Assembly: GCA_027604005.1 (NCBI GenBank)
Contig: JADGJT010000346.1
Coordinates: 1 to 24,187, forward strand
DNA from: Dinochytrium kinnereticum
Taxonomy: Eukaryota; Chytridiomycota; Chytridiomycetes; Chytridiales; Chytridiaceae
Direction: 5' to 3'
DNA: 24,187 bases
Shown one piece after another: positions 1 through 10,242 of the stretch. Numbering within the stretch: the stretch's first letter is position 1; each line of letters starts with the position of its first letter. The notes under the pieces are model-generated. The model saw only the letters and a list, made by a program, of their open reading frames with translations. It was not told where the DNA came from and did no database searches. Both the position numbers and the translations under genes were made by a program.

Positions 1-332
1 GATGGACTCTTGATTTACAACCGTATGAAGTCTTTTTTTTATTATTTGTTGTTGCTTCTTTCTCTCTTTCTTCTCCCTCTCTCTTTCTCATTTTTCTTTA
101 TCTTTTCTGTTAAAGACGCAAAACTCATCATAATATTAAAGCCACGACCAGGGGAATCAGCATATGATCAATCAATCACAGGGTCTCACTCTTAAAAAAA
201 AAAAGATGACCGCAACATTGATGGAATAAAAAGAGGAGAAAAAGGCGGGGAATTAAGAATGAGGGGGGTGGGGGGGCACGTCTCTCACGCCAGCGAGAGA
301 GCAGTAAAAATGAATGAGCAAGATTGAGGGGC

Positions 333-373
333 AAAAAAAAAAAAAAAAGAAGTAAAAAGTAAAAAGTAAAAAG
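333..373. repeat. A-run plus heptanucleotide repeat
   Basis: A 16-base A run is followed by three tandem AGTAAAA units. It lies just downstream of the stop of the minus-strand LITAF gene, so it would be in or near that gene's 3' UTR. The rest of 1-392 is AT-rich with homopolymer and CT tracts, and I see no gene in it. Confidence 0.8.
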
Positions 374-392
374 ACATTGAAAGGATGATGCA

Positions 393-2048
393 TCAATAAG
401 TCTCAACGGTCGCCAAGATCCTCTTACACGAAGGACAAGCATGAACATGCGTCCGTAAAGACTCTGCACAGCACGGGACAAAAAAGCAGCATCCGCATCC
501 AATGCCGCAGGTCACCGCCGATATGATGTACGCGAGTGGAGCTGTGTAAGACAACAAGGGGGGTGAGGGAGGGGAGTATTAGCTGTTGAATCTTCACCCT
601 ACTTGCAGTTTGACTTCACCTGGCGAGGTCTTGTACACTGTCACAACCGGTATCTTTTCGTAAGGGCACATCATAGACACCGAATCCGTGGTAAACAAGA
701 CGATACTCCCATCCTCCCTGACCTCATAGATCAGGGGTTGTTGGGAAGCCAGCAATGGCTGTGATGGGTCCATCAACGTCGCATGTCTTTGCATAAGAGC
801 CTGGGCGCTGGGCTCAAGCACCGAAGTCATTGACGACGAATGAATGATTGAGGGACTGTTCCTCGACATCATGACTGGAGACATTGTGGTGGTCATTTGA
901 GGTGTTGTGACAAAGGTGCCTCCTGAACCTTGACGAGATCCATGTCTGCTGAGAAGAGGGGATGATTCAGTGGGAAGAACGGCGTCTGAATCCGATCCTC
1001 GGAGTGATCGCGCCTGGCTCTCCAAAGAGCTTCTGACGGTGCTTTCCGTCGACCGTTGCTGGGCGCTCCCAGAGCTCTCTTGTGAATTTCTTTGAATGCT
1101 ACGAGGCCTCTCTGTGACGTCTGAGTCCCTGGCAGTCATTGATGCATCTGTTGAGCCCATTCCGGCATTGGATAAAGGTGAAGATGGGGCCGCCTCCAAC
1201 GACTGTGACGGAGGTTTGAAGTTGATAGGTTTCGGAGACCACTTTAGTGGGGTTGATGGGGACGACGACGATGATGATGTTGATGATGATGATGATGAGG
1301 TGGGCTTTGAGTTGACCTGGGTGGATGAAGGGATTGGATCGAATGTGGGTGGTGGAGGCATCCTCTCGACGATTCCACCAAACATCCATCTGGCCATGGC
1401 TGATGCGGAGGTTGATGATGACGAAGGATGTGCCAGTAGAGGATTGCTGGCCATTGCGTTGGTGGGGTGCTGCTGCATGGGACGAGGAAGTTGAAGCGGT
1501 GGAAGATTGTGAGGGCCCGGCTGTCTTGGTGACCTTGAGGCATCCCTGAAGCGAGCATCGACTGCATCAGGGATCCCCGACGGCTCAGGCATCTGAAACC
1601 TGTTGTGGTCGGTGATGTGAGAGAGGGTTGGGGACCTGTTTGTTGGGTTTTGGGAATGGTCAGGTTAATGCTGCAGCACTTATGGCTGCCCGCCATTTGC
1701 AAGCCGACGGAGACGAGCGAGAAGAGGCGAGAACAAACAGCGACAACGGAGCGTGACTGTGACCAGAGAGAGAAGATGGTCCCAAGTTTTGATTCCGTCC
1801 TGGATTGTGGGTAGGGGAGGGGGGGGGGAAAGCGTTTCAAGGATACAAAAAAGAAGCACTCACGTCGTGGAGGCCTCTGAGATGGCTTGCGAGTGAGGAA
1901 ATGTTGACCAGACCGATGGTGTTTCTGAAACGGCTGTCCAAGAGGTGGCTGTCGACAGCGTCGTTGTATCTGATGATCCCGAGAGCCTCTCTGGAGCCTC
2001 CCCAATCATGGCTGGGAGGGCCATTTTTTGCCAGCAGTTGCGACCCAA
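393..2048 (-). CDS. LITAF-domain (LPS-induced TNF factor-like) membrane-associated zinc protein, Ser-rich
   Basis: Three exons, complement(393-541, 620-1599, 1864-2048), give 437 residues. LITAF domains are zinc-binding monotopic membrane anchors of endosomes and lysosomes. Residues 1-370 are low-complexity and Ser/Pro/Gln-rich, with two poly-Ser runs, and look disordered. The domain lies at about 373-437: CPYEKIPVVTVYK (C373), a hydrophobic Cys-rich hairpin from about 391 to 413 (C400, C404, C406, C407, FFVPCC), then the terminal CPSC knuckle (C424, C427). The domain is split by a 78-nt intron. Only the donor G|GTGAAG at 619 puts the knuckle exon in frame. Reading through instead ends after LQVG and loses it. 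The first intron (GTGAGT...CAACAG, 1600-1863) is also frame-fixed. Odd point: the family usually has CPxC in the first knuckle, but here the second Cys is Glu376. The start could instead be Met9. Family call is strong; the exact cargo or role is unknown. Confidence 0.8.
1261..1298. repeat. (GAC/GAT)n trinucleotide repeat coding poly-Ser
   Basis: An imperfect GAC/GAT microsatellite lies in exon 2 of the LITAF gene. On the minus strand it reads as Ser codons with one Thr, giving the poly-Ser runs. Such tracts vary in length between strains. The acidic plus-strand reading of the same bases is a shadow. Confidence 0.85.
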
Positions 2049-3082
2049 CCGTCCTTATGAGCCGCTCCTTTTGCCAAAGGAAGGTTTTCTTTCTCTGCCT
2101 GAAGCGCTGACGAGTTTGAGCTCTTTTGTCTGCACAATGTCCCCCTTTGAGGGAGGGGGGGGGTGTTCAAACTGGCGAGGCTCTTTTTTCTTGTGCCAAA
2201 ACCTGAAACGTCGGTCCCACTCCAAACACCCAGCTCGTCGCCTGTCCGTCCTTTTCCCGTCGTCTCTGGTGGTGGTCGATGTCTATGCAGCGCTTGACGG
2301 GCCTTGACGGGGTATGCGAGCGTCGTCGTTTGCTGCCTCTGGTGGGTTGATTGATTGAATAAAAGAAAAAAAGTTTCTGATGGGCCTCATGCCTCCACGA
2401 TTCAAGCTGGCAAGCGCCTGGACGCCGTCGGACGCAACACGCGTTTTGACGATTCGCCGTCGCTGAGGCTGGGAAGGCGTCATCGCAGAGGCTCACGGAT
2501 TCACCTTGAATGGCGTCTGCGGGGATGCTGTGCTGCGGTGTGTGATCAATGGAGACATGCAAGCAGCATGTTGCGCCGCACGCACGCGTCAGCTGGAAGA
2601 AGAGGAGAGACGCATCGCATCGCCTTCTTTCTCCCGGTCACGCCATGCATTTCTGCACTCGGATCAATGGTCGGCAGGCGATCCAGCGCACGTCTTGGAA
2701 CCTTTCATCGCGTTCAGACTCGCTGGCTGCCAATGCTTTTCGCCCTTTCGTTCTCTCTCAACACTTAAGAGGTCCAAAAAGACGACGACGACGGAGGCTT
2801 GTGTTGGTACGCTACTCATTGGCCCACCGCAGCCCGAGATTTACAGAAGACGGTCTTCATGGTTGGAAAGCCTGATCCATTGCCGCATTGAAAATGAGGC
2901 GATCATCACTCCCTTGTCTCGCAGCTTTGATTCCGGAACACTTTTGAAGATCACCGCAGCGTTCTTTCTATTCGAGTGCAGCTCTTTTCTCTCTCCAGCG
3001 CTTTGGTGCTATTTGAAAACGAAACCAAAAGTCTCTTTTTTTTTCGCCCTGGAACGACCGGCGCCTCAGGGGGGGGGCAGAA
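2049..3082. other. Divergent intergenic region, no gene seen
   Basis: About 1 kb lies between the 5' ends of the LITAF gene (minus) and the orphan membrane-protein gene (plus), so it should hold both promoters. It has G-runs (2151-2162, 3070-3076), CT-rich tracts and several short open frames without protein-like composition. I found no convincing TATA box, RNA gene or repeat. Confidence 0.5.
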
Positions 3083-6000
3083 ATGGAAAAGACGGCGAGC
3101 CATCGTCTCCTCGATGACCTCTTTGATACCTTGGACTTTGTCGAGCGGGAAAACGATAGCAAGCCGGTCACCTCTATGCAGGCGCCATACCTCCGAGCCT
3201 CCACAATGAGCGATGTTGTCACGGCGATTCTCAGGATATCTGTCCCCACTGTGTCGATGGCTGTGCTCGTTGGTGGCGAAATAATGATGCTGCTCGGGCA
3301 GCTGGAGCAGGGCATCAACAAGTTCCCCAAGCGCATCTTTCTCCCATCGAGATTCGTGAAGGCTGTCTCGGATCCCGTCATCTTTTGGGGATTCTGCTGG
3401 CTCATCATGCAAGATCTGATGCTCTACTGTCACGCCTCCCCTGCTGCAAGAAAGAAGGTGGATCGATCAGTGCTGTATTATGGTGCGGGAAAGTTTAACG
3501 CAATGTCGCGGTCTGTGGTCGCTGTTTCGCTCATCCGATGGATCCTTATGGGTGTGTTCTTGTCATGGTTTGATGTGAGCCGAATCATGTTTCTGTTTTT
3601 TGTGCCTGTGCTTTCCTTCATCGGTAGGTTCTCAAACGCGTTTCTCGGCAAAGCGAGAAAATGGCTAACACTCAGCGCTTGACATCCTCCATCAGTCAAC
3701 TTTATCGGGCAGGGTTTTTTTCTCTTGAATCATCTCAAACTGTTTAAGAGAATCGTCAAGGCCTTCATTGGCGCCGTCATGTTTTCGATATCAACCGTCT
3801 GGTTCTCTTGGGTCTCTGCGATTGTGCTCTTCTTGAACAGTTTGAGTCCAGTTTACAGTGGGACTGCTAAAGTGAGCGGTTCTTTTAATGCGGTCTCCTT
3901 CTTTTTTCATTTTCTCCTCCCTCCGGCACCCCACCCCTTATGTCAAATATCAACAACAAAAAGTTAAGCTGCGTGGCTCTCACTAAATACCATCTTTGCT
4001 TTAGACCAGTGTTTTTTTGATTTTGCGACTGGTTGGAGTAGGTAAAGTGAAACAACCAACGCCGTCTTTTTTCTCTCCCCTTTTCTTTATCAGAGTTTTG
4101 TTGGTTTGCTCTATGCAAGGCGAGATAACACTAAGCATTAATTATAGCATTTTTAAACACAATACTGAATCGTCTTCGAAAGAACGAGGTGGCGGTTGCC
4201 AAAGCCAAGCTCAAAAAGCCCCAAAAGAGGCCATGGTTGAAAAACAAGAAAAAGGTCGACCCCGAGCAACCACAGAAAGACAAGAACACTAGAGACAAGG
4301 CTGAAGATAAGAATCAGACCAAAGCGGATGAAATAGTCACCAAAAAGGAATCACCGACGGAACCAATCAAACCACCACCTCAGGCAAGTTTTGTTAGGCA
4401 GGTTTTTTCAACCGAAAACGTCATGGACCCGGAGGAGGCATACGAGATGGGCACGAATACAGCGTCGTTGGTGCAAGCCGGTTCATTTCATCTCGTAATA
4501 TGGTTCACGATCTTTAGAGTCCCTGAAGGAACGGAGGGTTTCTTCTACTCTTCGGTCCTCACCCTCTTTATACTTGATCTCGCCATTCGGGTCTTTGTCG
4601 TTTATTATCAACGTCGGAAGCTTCTCGTGAAGTTTCATGGGCACCTCGTTGGATCTGGCATGGCGGCACGGTCCCCACGAAGTGTCGTGTCTTTAGTCGA
4701 GGCTGAGGTTGTTTGGAGAGGAAGCGGGGCTCTTTGCCAGTTCGTGGAGGATATGGAATATTCAAATTCACCATTGTTAGGGACAAAGTGGAATGGTGAC
4801 GAGCCAGTCGAATCATCTGTCTTTAGGGATAATGAAACTTGCTTAGATACAACCAGAATATCTTTGGGGTCCCTTCATGTCCTTCCACGACTGGACACCG
4901 CGCCATTGGAGTCTCCTCCTCTGGTGAAAGAGTTTGATGATGATCCCCAAAGGCGCTGTGAAGATCTTGTCCGCGATCCTATCGATACCAATTGTATGTT
5001 CAAGCCCGTAGAATCAGAGCTGCCAAAAAATGCCCACCAGAAACAGCCAAGCCGCCAAGCAAAAAACCCCACTCTGTCTAATGAAACGAACGGTTCGCCT
5101 TTGATAATATCCTCTTACGAACAGATCGAGTCGTCACCTTCAACTATTCCTTCTTCAGAAAATGTCGGGTCGCCTCAAGGGTCCGCTTCTCTGGAGGCAT
5201 CTCAACTGCAGATTCAGGCTACTCAAGATCGAAGTGTCTCTTTAGTGGGTGGATCTGAGACGCCTCGGGGAGTGAGAAGCCGGACTCAATCCATTGGTAG
5301 CCGTCGTGCGAGCACAAAGCATCGAATAACCGCTCTGCACATTCAATCAGATGAAGGCTCGACTTCAGAGGCTTGTCCAGTGGACGAAAGTGAGGATGAA
5401 GTCCCTCTTGTGGGTCGATTATCTACCATAAGTAAATCTGATTCGAAAAGGGGTGGACGCTGGAGCACTGCTATCAGGAAAATCCGGAGCGGAAGCATGA
5501 AAAGGCAGTCTGATGATCTTGAGGAAAACTGCGAGGACATGTTTCCAACTCAGGAGGGTTTATTCCATAAGGACGGGGAGGGCGTTAAGGAAAAAGGCAC
5601 AATGTCCCGGAGGGCCTCGATGCGATTAGCGAAACGTCAAGATTCGATATCTTCCAAGACCGGTCAACCACTGAACATACATCGTCGCCGTGTATCAATC
5701 GATGCTGACAATATAAGCATTACGGAATCTGAATCTGCAATGGGCCAATCTGCTGGCCTCAACCGCAAGTATTCCACGATGCGTCCTCGAGCGTCGGCAG
5801 TGCTTCCTGCGGAGGAGATGCTTCATCGGATGGTCAGCAAAGCGGTGGAAACAATTGAGCCAATGAACAATGCCATTCACAATCTTGCGAGGTCACCAAA
5901 GGGAAAGGAGAAGTCGCGTCGGATGACTGTGGATTTTGGTCAGGGAACGCTAGACGATGAGGATAACTCGGAAAGGGAATCAACGGCAAAGCCTACTCAA

Positions 6001-6690
6001 CCGGAGCCCAATCGAGCGCCTCTGAGTGCAAATGAAGTGACTGAGAATACCTCGGCCCCTCACATCCAAGAGACTGGCGGGCCGGCGGAGCCAAAGGGAT
6101 TTGATAGCAGTGGAAGTCTCTCTGATCGGCTATCCAAAGAAACCGTGGAAAAAAAAAAGGAACAACCCATCGCCATGGTGCGTCGAATCGCCACAAATGT
6201 TGCCTCAGAGACTAAGGCAAAGGACGGGGAGAAGATGGTGGCTGGAACTCCATCCGGCGAATTCAACGATTCTCAGATGGAGCTCCGTGATGCATGGATT
6301 CGCCAGGCCGCTTGCGCGATGCAGCTAAGTGTTGGATCTTACCTGGCCATCTTAGGGGCCGTGATGGTTTGTTTTGCATACGGTACAAACGATGCCATCT
6401 TCCGGCCAAACAATGATTGCTTGAGCCAGAACTCTCTATCAAGACGCACCATCATTATAAGGGCTTGCATCGTCATATCCTTTCAGCTTGCTGTGGATCT
6501 GCTCGTGTTTCTAGTGGGTGAAAGGATGGGGTTCAGGTATGGCAGCGCGTCGCAGATCCGGATCCCGTTCATAGTGATGGTTGGCCTTGGCATCAACGTT
6601 GCCTCGCTGTCGTCGAACCTCATCATGGCCTTCAGGGGCCAAGCCGATGGCATCTTCCATGCTGAAAAGAGAGGGTGCCTTCCCATATAG
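3083..6690 (+). CDS. Orphan multi-pass membrane protein with long disordered phosphosite-rich loop
   Basis: I do not recognise the family. Model: join(3083-3623, 3696-3871, 4005-4041, 4148-6690), 1098 residues. Exon 4 could start at 4136 instead, adding four residues in the same frame. The N-terminal third has about six hydrophobic segments, for example around VSMAVLVGGEIMMLLG and SVVAVSLIRWILMGVFL, ending in a basic stretch. Two further segments follow (4490-4610). Next comes a hydrophilic region of roughly 550 residues rich in Ser, Glu and Arg. Three hydrophobic segments close the protein (6310-6640). The hydrophilic region carries many basophilic kinase-type sites: RRAS twice, RRRVS, RPRAS and SRRMT. 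Donors are G|GTAGGT, AAA|GTGAGC and G|GTAAAG, and all junctions keep frame. The third exon is only 37 nt. The last exon could be a separate gene, but it has no ATG near its beginning, and the upstream exons read straight into it. Confidence 0.7.
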
Positions 6691-6724
6691 CCCGCGCTTT
6701 CATGCTCTTTGATCCGACCACGAT

Positions 6725-6730
6725 AATAAA
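6725..6730 (+). terminator. Polyadenylation signal AATAAA
   Basis: A perfect AATAAA lies 35 nt after the stop of the orphan membrane-protein gene, with a second copy at 6764-6769. This supports the 3' end of that gene. The rest of 6691-7117 is the promoter region of the next gene, and I see no other feature there. Confidence 0.6.
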
Positions 6731-7117
6731 ACAAAAAACTGCCACAACAGACATTTACCATAAAATAAACCGGAAAGGCACAATGGGACACACCGACTGA
6801 TTGGAGGTGGTTGATTTGCGCACATGTAGACGATTATTGGAGGCAAAGGTGATTTGCGCACGCGTTGGGTGCTGAGAGGGAGTCCAAGGGCAATTGCGGC
6901 TGTTGTGCTTGGGGTTTGCGAATCTTCCCCCACACGACCAGCAACCAAATCCCTCCCTTTGTTCTCGGAAAAGGGCATTCCTTTGTCGGCCACGCGCACC
7001 GGAGGGGCCCCCCACTCATTGACAGACGTCTGGAAATCGCATCGAATCGAATCTCGCTCCAGCTTATTGCGTTGGCATTCCGTGTGAGATTGCAGAGTTC
7101 ACTGGCCAGAGGTCGTG

Positions 7118-9870
7118 ATGGCTATTCATGGCAGGCACCAGCATCTTGCGAGGAGCGATCCCTTCAAGCGCATCCTACTCAGCTGTGCGGTGTTTTTGCT
7201 TTGCTCTGTTCAGGAGGCGAATGGGGCGACGTGCTACAGCAGGCTGTCGAGGAATGACTTTCAGCGGTGCCAACTGATAACGCCTGCTTTGGCTCTTCAC
7301 TGGAGCATCGCCAGCGACAATAGCACCATCACATTTGGTGTGGACATTGACGTGGCGTCCAGCTCCAACAAGTGGGTGGCCATTGGCATCTCAGAGATGG
7401 GAGGTGAGTAAATGAAAGGTTTACGGCATTCTTTGAGCATGGAGCATCGTGTGCTCGGTCACTGACTGTTGCGTCGAGGTATGAAGGGAGCCGACATTTA
7501 CATCCTGCGGCAGCATGAGAATGGAACATACTACATGCAGGACTCGTTCTCCTCTGACTTTGCGACGCCGATTGCCGATGCTTCCCAGGACGCCATCCTC
7601 CTGACGTCTCCCGAGCCGTCGGCGTCCTTCACCCTTTTCACATTCAGAAGGCCTCTTGTCACCTGCGATCCCAACGACAACCCTATCGTCATGGACGCCC
7701 GAATGCCGTTCATTTGGTGGGTTGCCTCAACTTGTCCCCATCATCCTCACCACTTGCTTCCTTTGTCCTCTTGCACGGACGGCTGAATATCTGCTGTAGG
7801 GCCTTTGGGGATTCGGCAAGGTCCGTCTCGAAGCATGGGATGAATGATCGTGGCAATGCAGAGGTCATTTTTTGGGATGTCACTTACTCTGCCAACCTTC
7901 CCCCTACTCCGATGGACACCAAGTCGATTGATATTCGTATGCCCAACATCACCATCCCGCCCAGTGAAACTTCATACCTCTGCACGCATCTGGAGCTTCC
8001 GTCAGATAAAAAGTACCATGCCATCAAGTATGAAGGGATCCCAATGTCGAATCTTGGTGAGATTCTTTCTTTTGGGACTTGTCCACGTCTCTTCTCGTTC
8101 CTTTATTTTATTTGTTTCGATGGGAAATGCTGACCGTCATTCTTTTTTATTCTTCATCCTGATGGAATAATATAGTTCATCATATCATCATCTATGGATG
8201 CTCTAGTCCTCCAACTCCGCCGGCTGCCTTTGGGGATTTGTATAATTGCAAGTCCATGGATGCTGACTGTTCAGAGGTTTGATACTTACGTGTTATGATG
8301 ATTATTTTTCTTTTTTTTACGGCAAAGAGACATGGCATTACTCAACTATTTACGACAAAGTCTAATATCCCGTGTCGACCATTTTCATTTCAATCAAACA
8401 TCAGTTTACATTCAGTTGGGTTCCGGGATCTCCTCCCAATTCTCTTCCTGCGGCGGCCGGGATTCCCTTTGGAACTGGGCAAGGTGCAAAGAGATATTTC
8501 TCGATGCAAGTGCATTATGACAATCCTTCAGCAATCACTGGCCGCGTGGATTCTTCAGGCATCAAGGTAGATTAGTTCTTCTGTGTTTCCTGTTTCTTTT
8601 CAGGTGCTTTTTGGAGTGTTTTCAGTAACCTTTCATTTTAAATGATAGATATTCTACACAGAACAATTGAGACCTAATGACATTGGAGTCCTCACTCTTG
8701 GCAGTGTTCGGTTCTCGATTCCAGGAAATTCTCCGACACCTTTTGTTCTTCCTCCAAATATTTGCCCGTCGGCTTGCACCAGAAAGTTCCCAGGGAGCGT
8801 CAAGGTTATTTCGTAAGTTCCGTTAAAACACCCAGCATACATTAACCTTTTTTTCTTCTTCTTTTCTTATTCTTTTCTTCTTCTTCTTCTTTTCTTTTCT
8901 GATACGTTTTATATTTGAACGGGGCTGTCTTTTTCTCCTCTTTAGCCAAGGGACCCACATGCATGGGATCGGATTGAACCAGACTACGCAGCATATCCGA
9001 GGCGACACAACAGAGATTTCACCATTAAACGTTCGACGATATTATGACTTCAAGTGCGTGCTTTTCTGTTATATTCTGCATCTAGTCTCAAATTAACTTA
9101 TGAATCATTTAAAATAGCTTCCAGGGCCAAACTCCTGTTTTGGATGAAACCACCAACACAATCTTACCCGGAGATGCCCTTATCACAACCTGCGCCTATA
9201 TCCCAACCTTAGGGGTGCGATCGGTTCCTACGACAAATGGTGAATCCACTGAAGAGGAAATGTGCTTCAACTTTGTTCAGGTGTAGTAATCTTCTTAAAT
9301 GCGTGATGCGGGATCTTGTTAACTCCTTGTCCCGTTTTTCATTTTTCCCTTCTCTCTAATATTTTGTTTATTGCTATCATATAGTATTATCCGAAATACG
9401 ACCCTGTGGAGTTCTGCATCGCGATAGATGCATTAAACCTTGCAACCTGCACGTCCAGAGCTGAGCTTACAGCTGCTGGGCTTTTGAGGCGTAACTCTTC
9501 GAGCCCTCCTCTTGCTCAAGTCATCACTAACCTCGTGGCAAGCCAGTGAGTTATCCTTTTCACATTTATTTAAAGCATTGATGGTTATAAAGTTCCTTAT
9601 TTTTTTTCTTTTCTTTTTGTGAAGTTTTTTTCTTATGGGCTGATATTGTTGTACCTCAAAAACTTTAGAAACCTGGTCCCGGCCACCATTCCCAAGTTCA
9701 CTCCTTACAAGTCCGTATGCAATCCCTCTTTGCAAAGGTCGACCAATGCCACTATCGTTCCAACCATTATCTCCACTACGAGGCCTAGCGGGGCGTCGCC
9801 AAATTGTCGAGGCTTTGTATCTGTGTCAGTCGGGATCGTTGGATTGGCTTCTTTGATGATGGCGGCTTAA
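7118..9870 (+). CDS. Secreted DOMON-domain, DBH/MOXD-like copper type II ascorbate-dependent monooxygenase, probable GPI anchor
   Basis: Ten exons: 7118-7403, 7479-7716, 7800-8056, 8176-8276, 8405-8566, 8649-8812, 8946-9053, 9118-9280, 9385-9545, 9669-9870; 613 residues. Residues 1-37 form a signal peptide (hydrophobic RILLSCAVFLLCS, likely cut near ANG-A). A DOMON domain follows (about 38-200, ending in IWAFG). Two copper-monooxygenase domains follow, with every copper ligand of the family visible: His262-His263 (VHHIIIYGCSSPP) and His331 (MQVHYDNP) for CuH; His407 and His409 (THMHGIG) and Met487 (TEEEMCFNF) for CuM. The family hydroxylates small substrates such as phenethylamines, using O2 and ascorbate; the substrate here is unknown. 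The C-terminus is a Ser/Thr-rich stretch plus a hydrophobic tail (VSVSVGIVGLASLMMAA), as in GPI-anchored proteins. Intron 4 uses the unusual donor GTTTGA, so a missed micro-exon there is possible. All joins keep frame. Confidence 0.9.
8847..8900. repeat. (TTC)n polypyrimidine tract in intron 6
   Basis: A T/TTC-rich simple-sequence tract fills much of intron 6 of the copper-monooxygenase gene, upstream of its TTTAG acceptor. It may be a long polypyrimidine tract; it does not code. Confidence 0.7.
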
Positions 9871-10242
9871 TGTGTTCAGTCATTGCATTGCAGCTGTTAT
9901 TTTTTGATTGATGTAAATTTGTTTAACCTTGTATAGAGTCCCATTCTTATGCTGTATGGTATATCTGCAGCTGCTTTTCCACTGAGATGTCAATAACAAT
10001 ATCACCTTCATATCTAGCATACGGTCAACTCAATCGTTTTCAGCGTTATGCCATTCATTATTACTGTAAGCATTGAGAAAATACTTCAATTGAACGTGAG
10101 TGACAAAAGTCAAGAGCCAACAATGAGAAACAAAGGACATAAATTATAAAAAAAAGGACAGTCAGCCTGAAAAGGCAGCGAAGGAAACACTCATCAGAGG
10201 TGGCAAAAAAAAAAGAAGAAAACAAAGAAAAGAAGATAAGGT
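9871..10242. other. Convergent intergenic region, no gene seen
   Basis: AT-rich DNA lies between the 3' ends of the copper-monooxygenase gene (plus) and ACR3 (minus). It should hold both 3' UTRs. There is an A-rich stretch at about 10140-10240. No gene, RNA gene or clear AATAAA was found. Confidence 0.5.

Noticed and set aside
10..195. Short hydrophobic open frame at the left edge
   Set aside because: Its translation comes from T/CT-rich simple sequence and has no motif or splice context.
176..502. 108-residue minus-strand frame
   Set aside because: It overlaps the last LITAF exon in another frame and then runs through homopolymer 3' UTR; the LITAF frame has the Cys motifs.
1096..1494. Asp-rich plus-strand frame
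   Set aside because: It is the antisense reading of the poly-Ser microsatellite in the LITAF gene.
2506..3117. 203-residue plus-strand frame upstream of the orphan membrane gene
   Set aside because: Composition is not protein-like, no domain is visible and it overlaps the likely promoter region. A 5' exon cannot be fully excluded.
7040..7075. GAATCGAATCTCGC stretch resembling a tRNA T-arm
   Set aside because: No matching acceptor, D- or anticodon arm can be folded around it.
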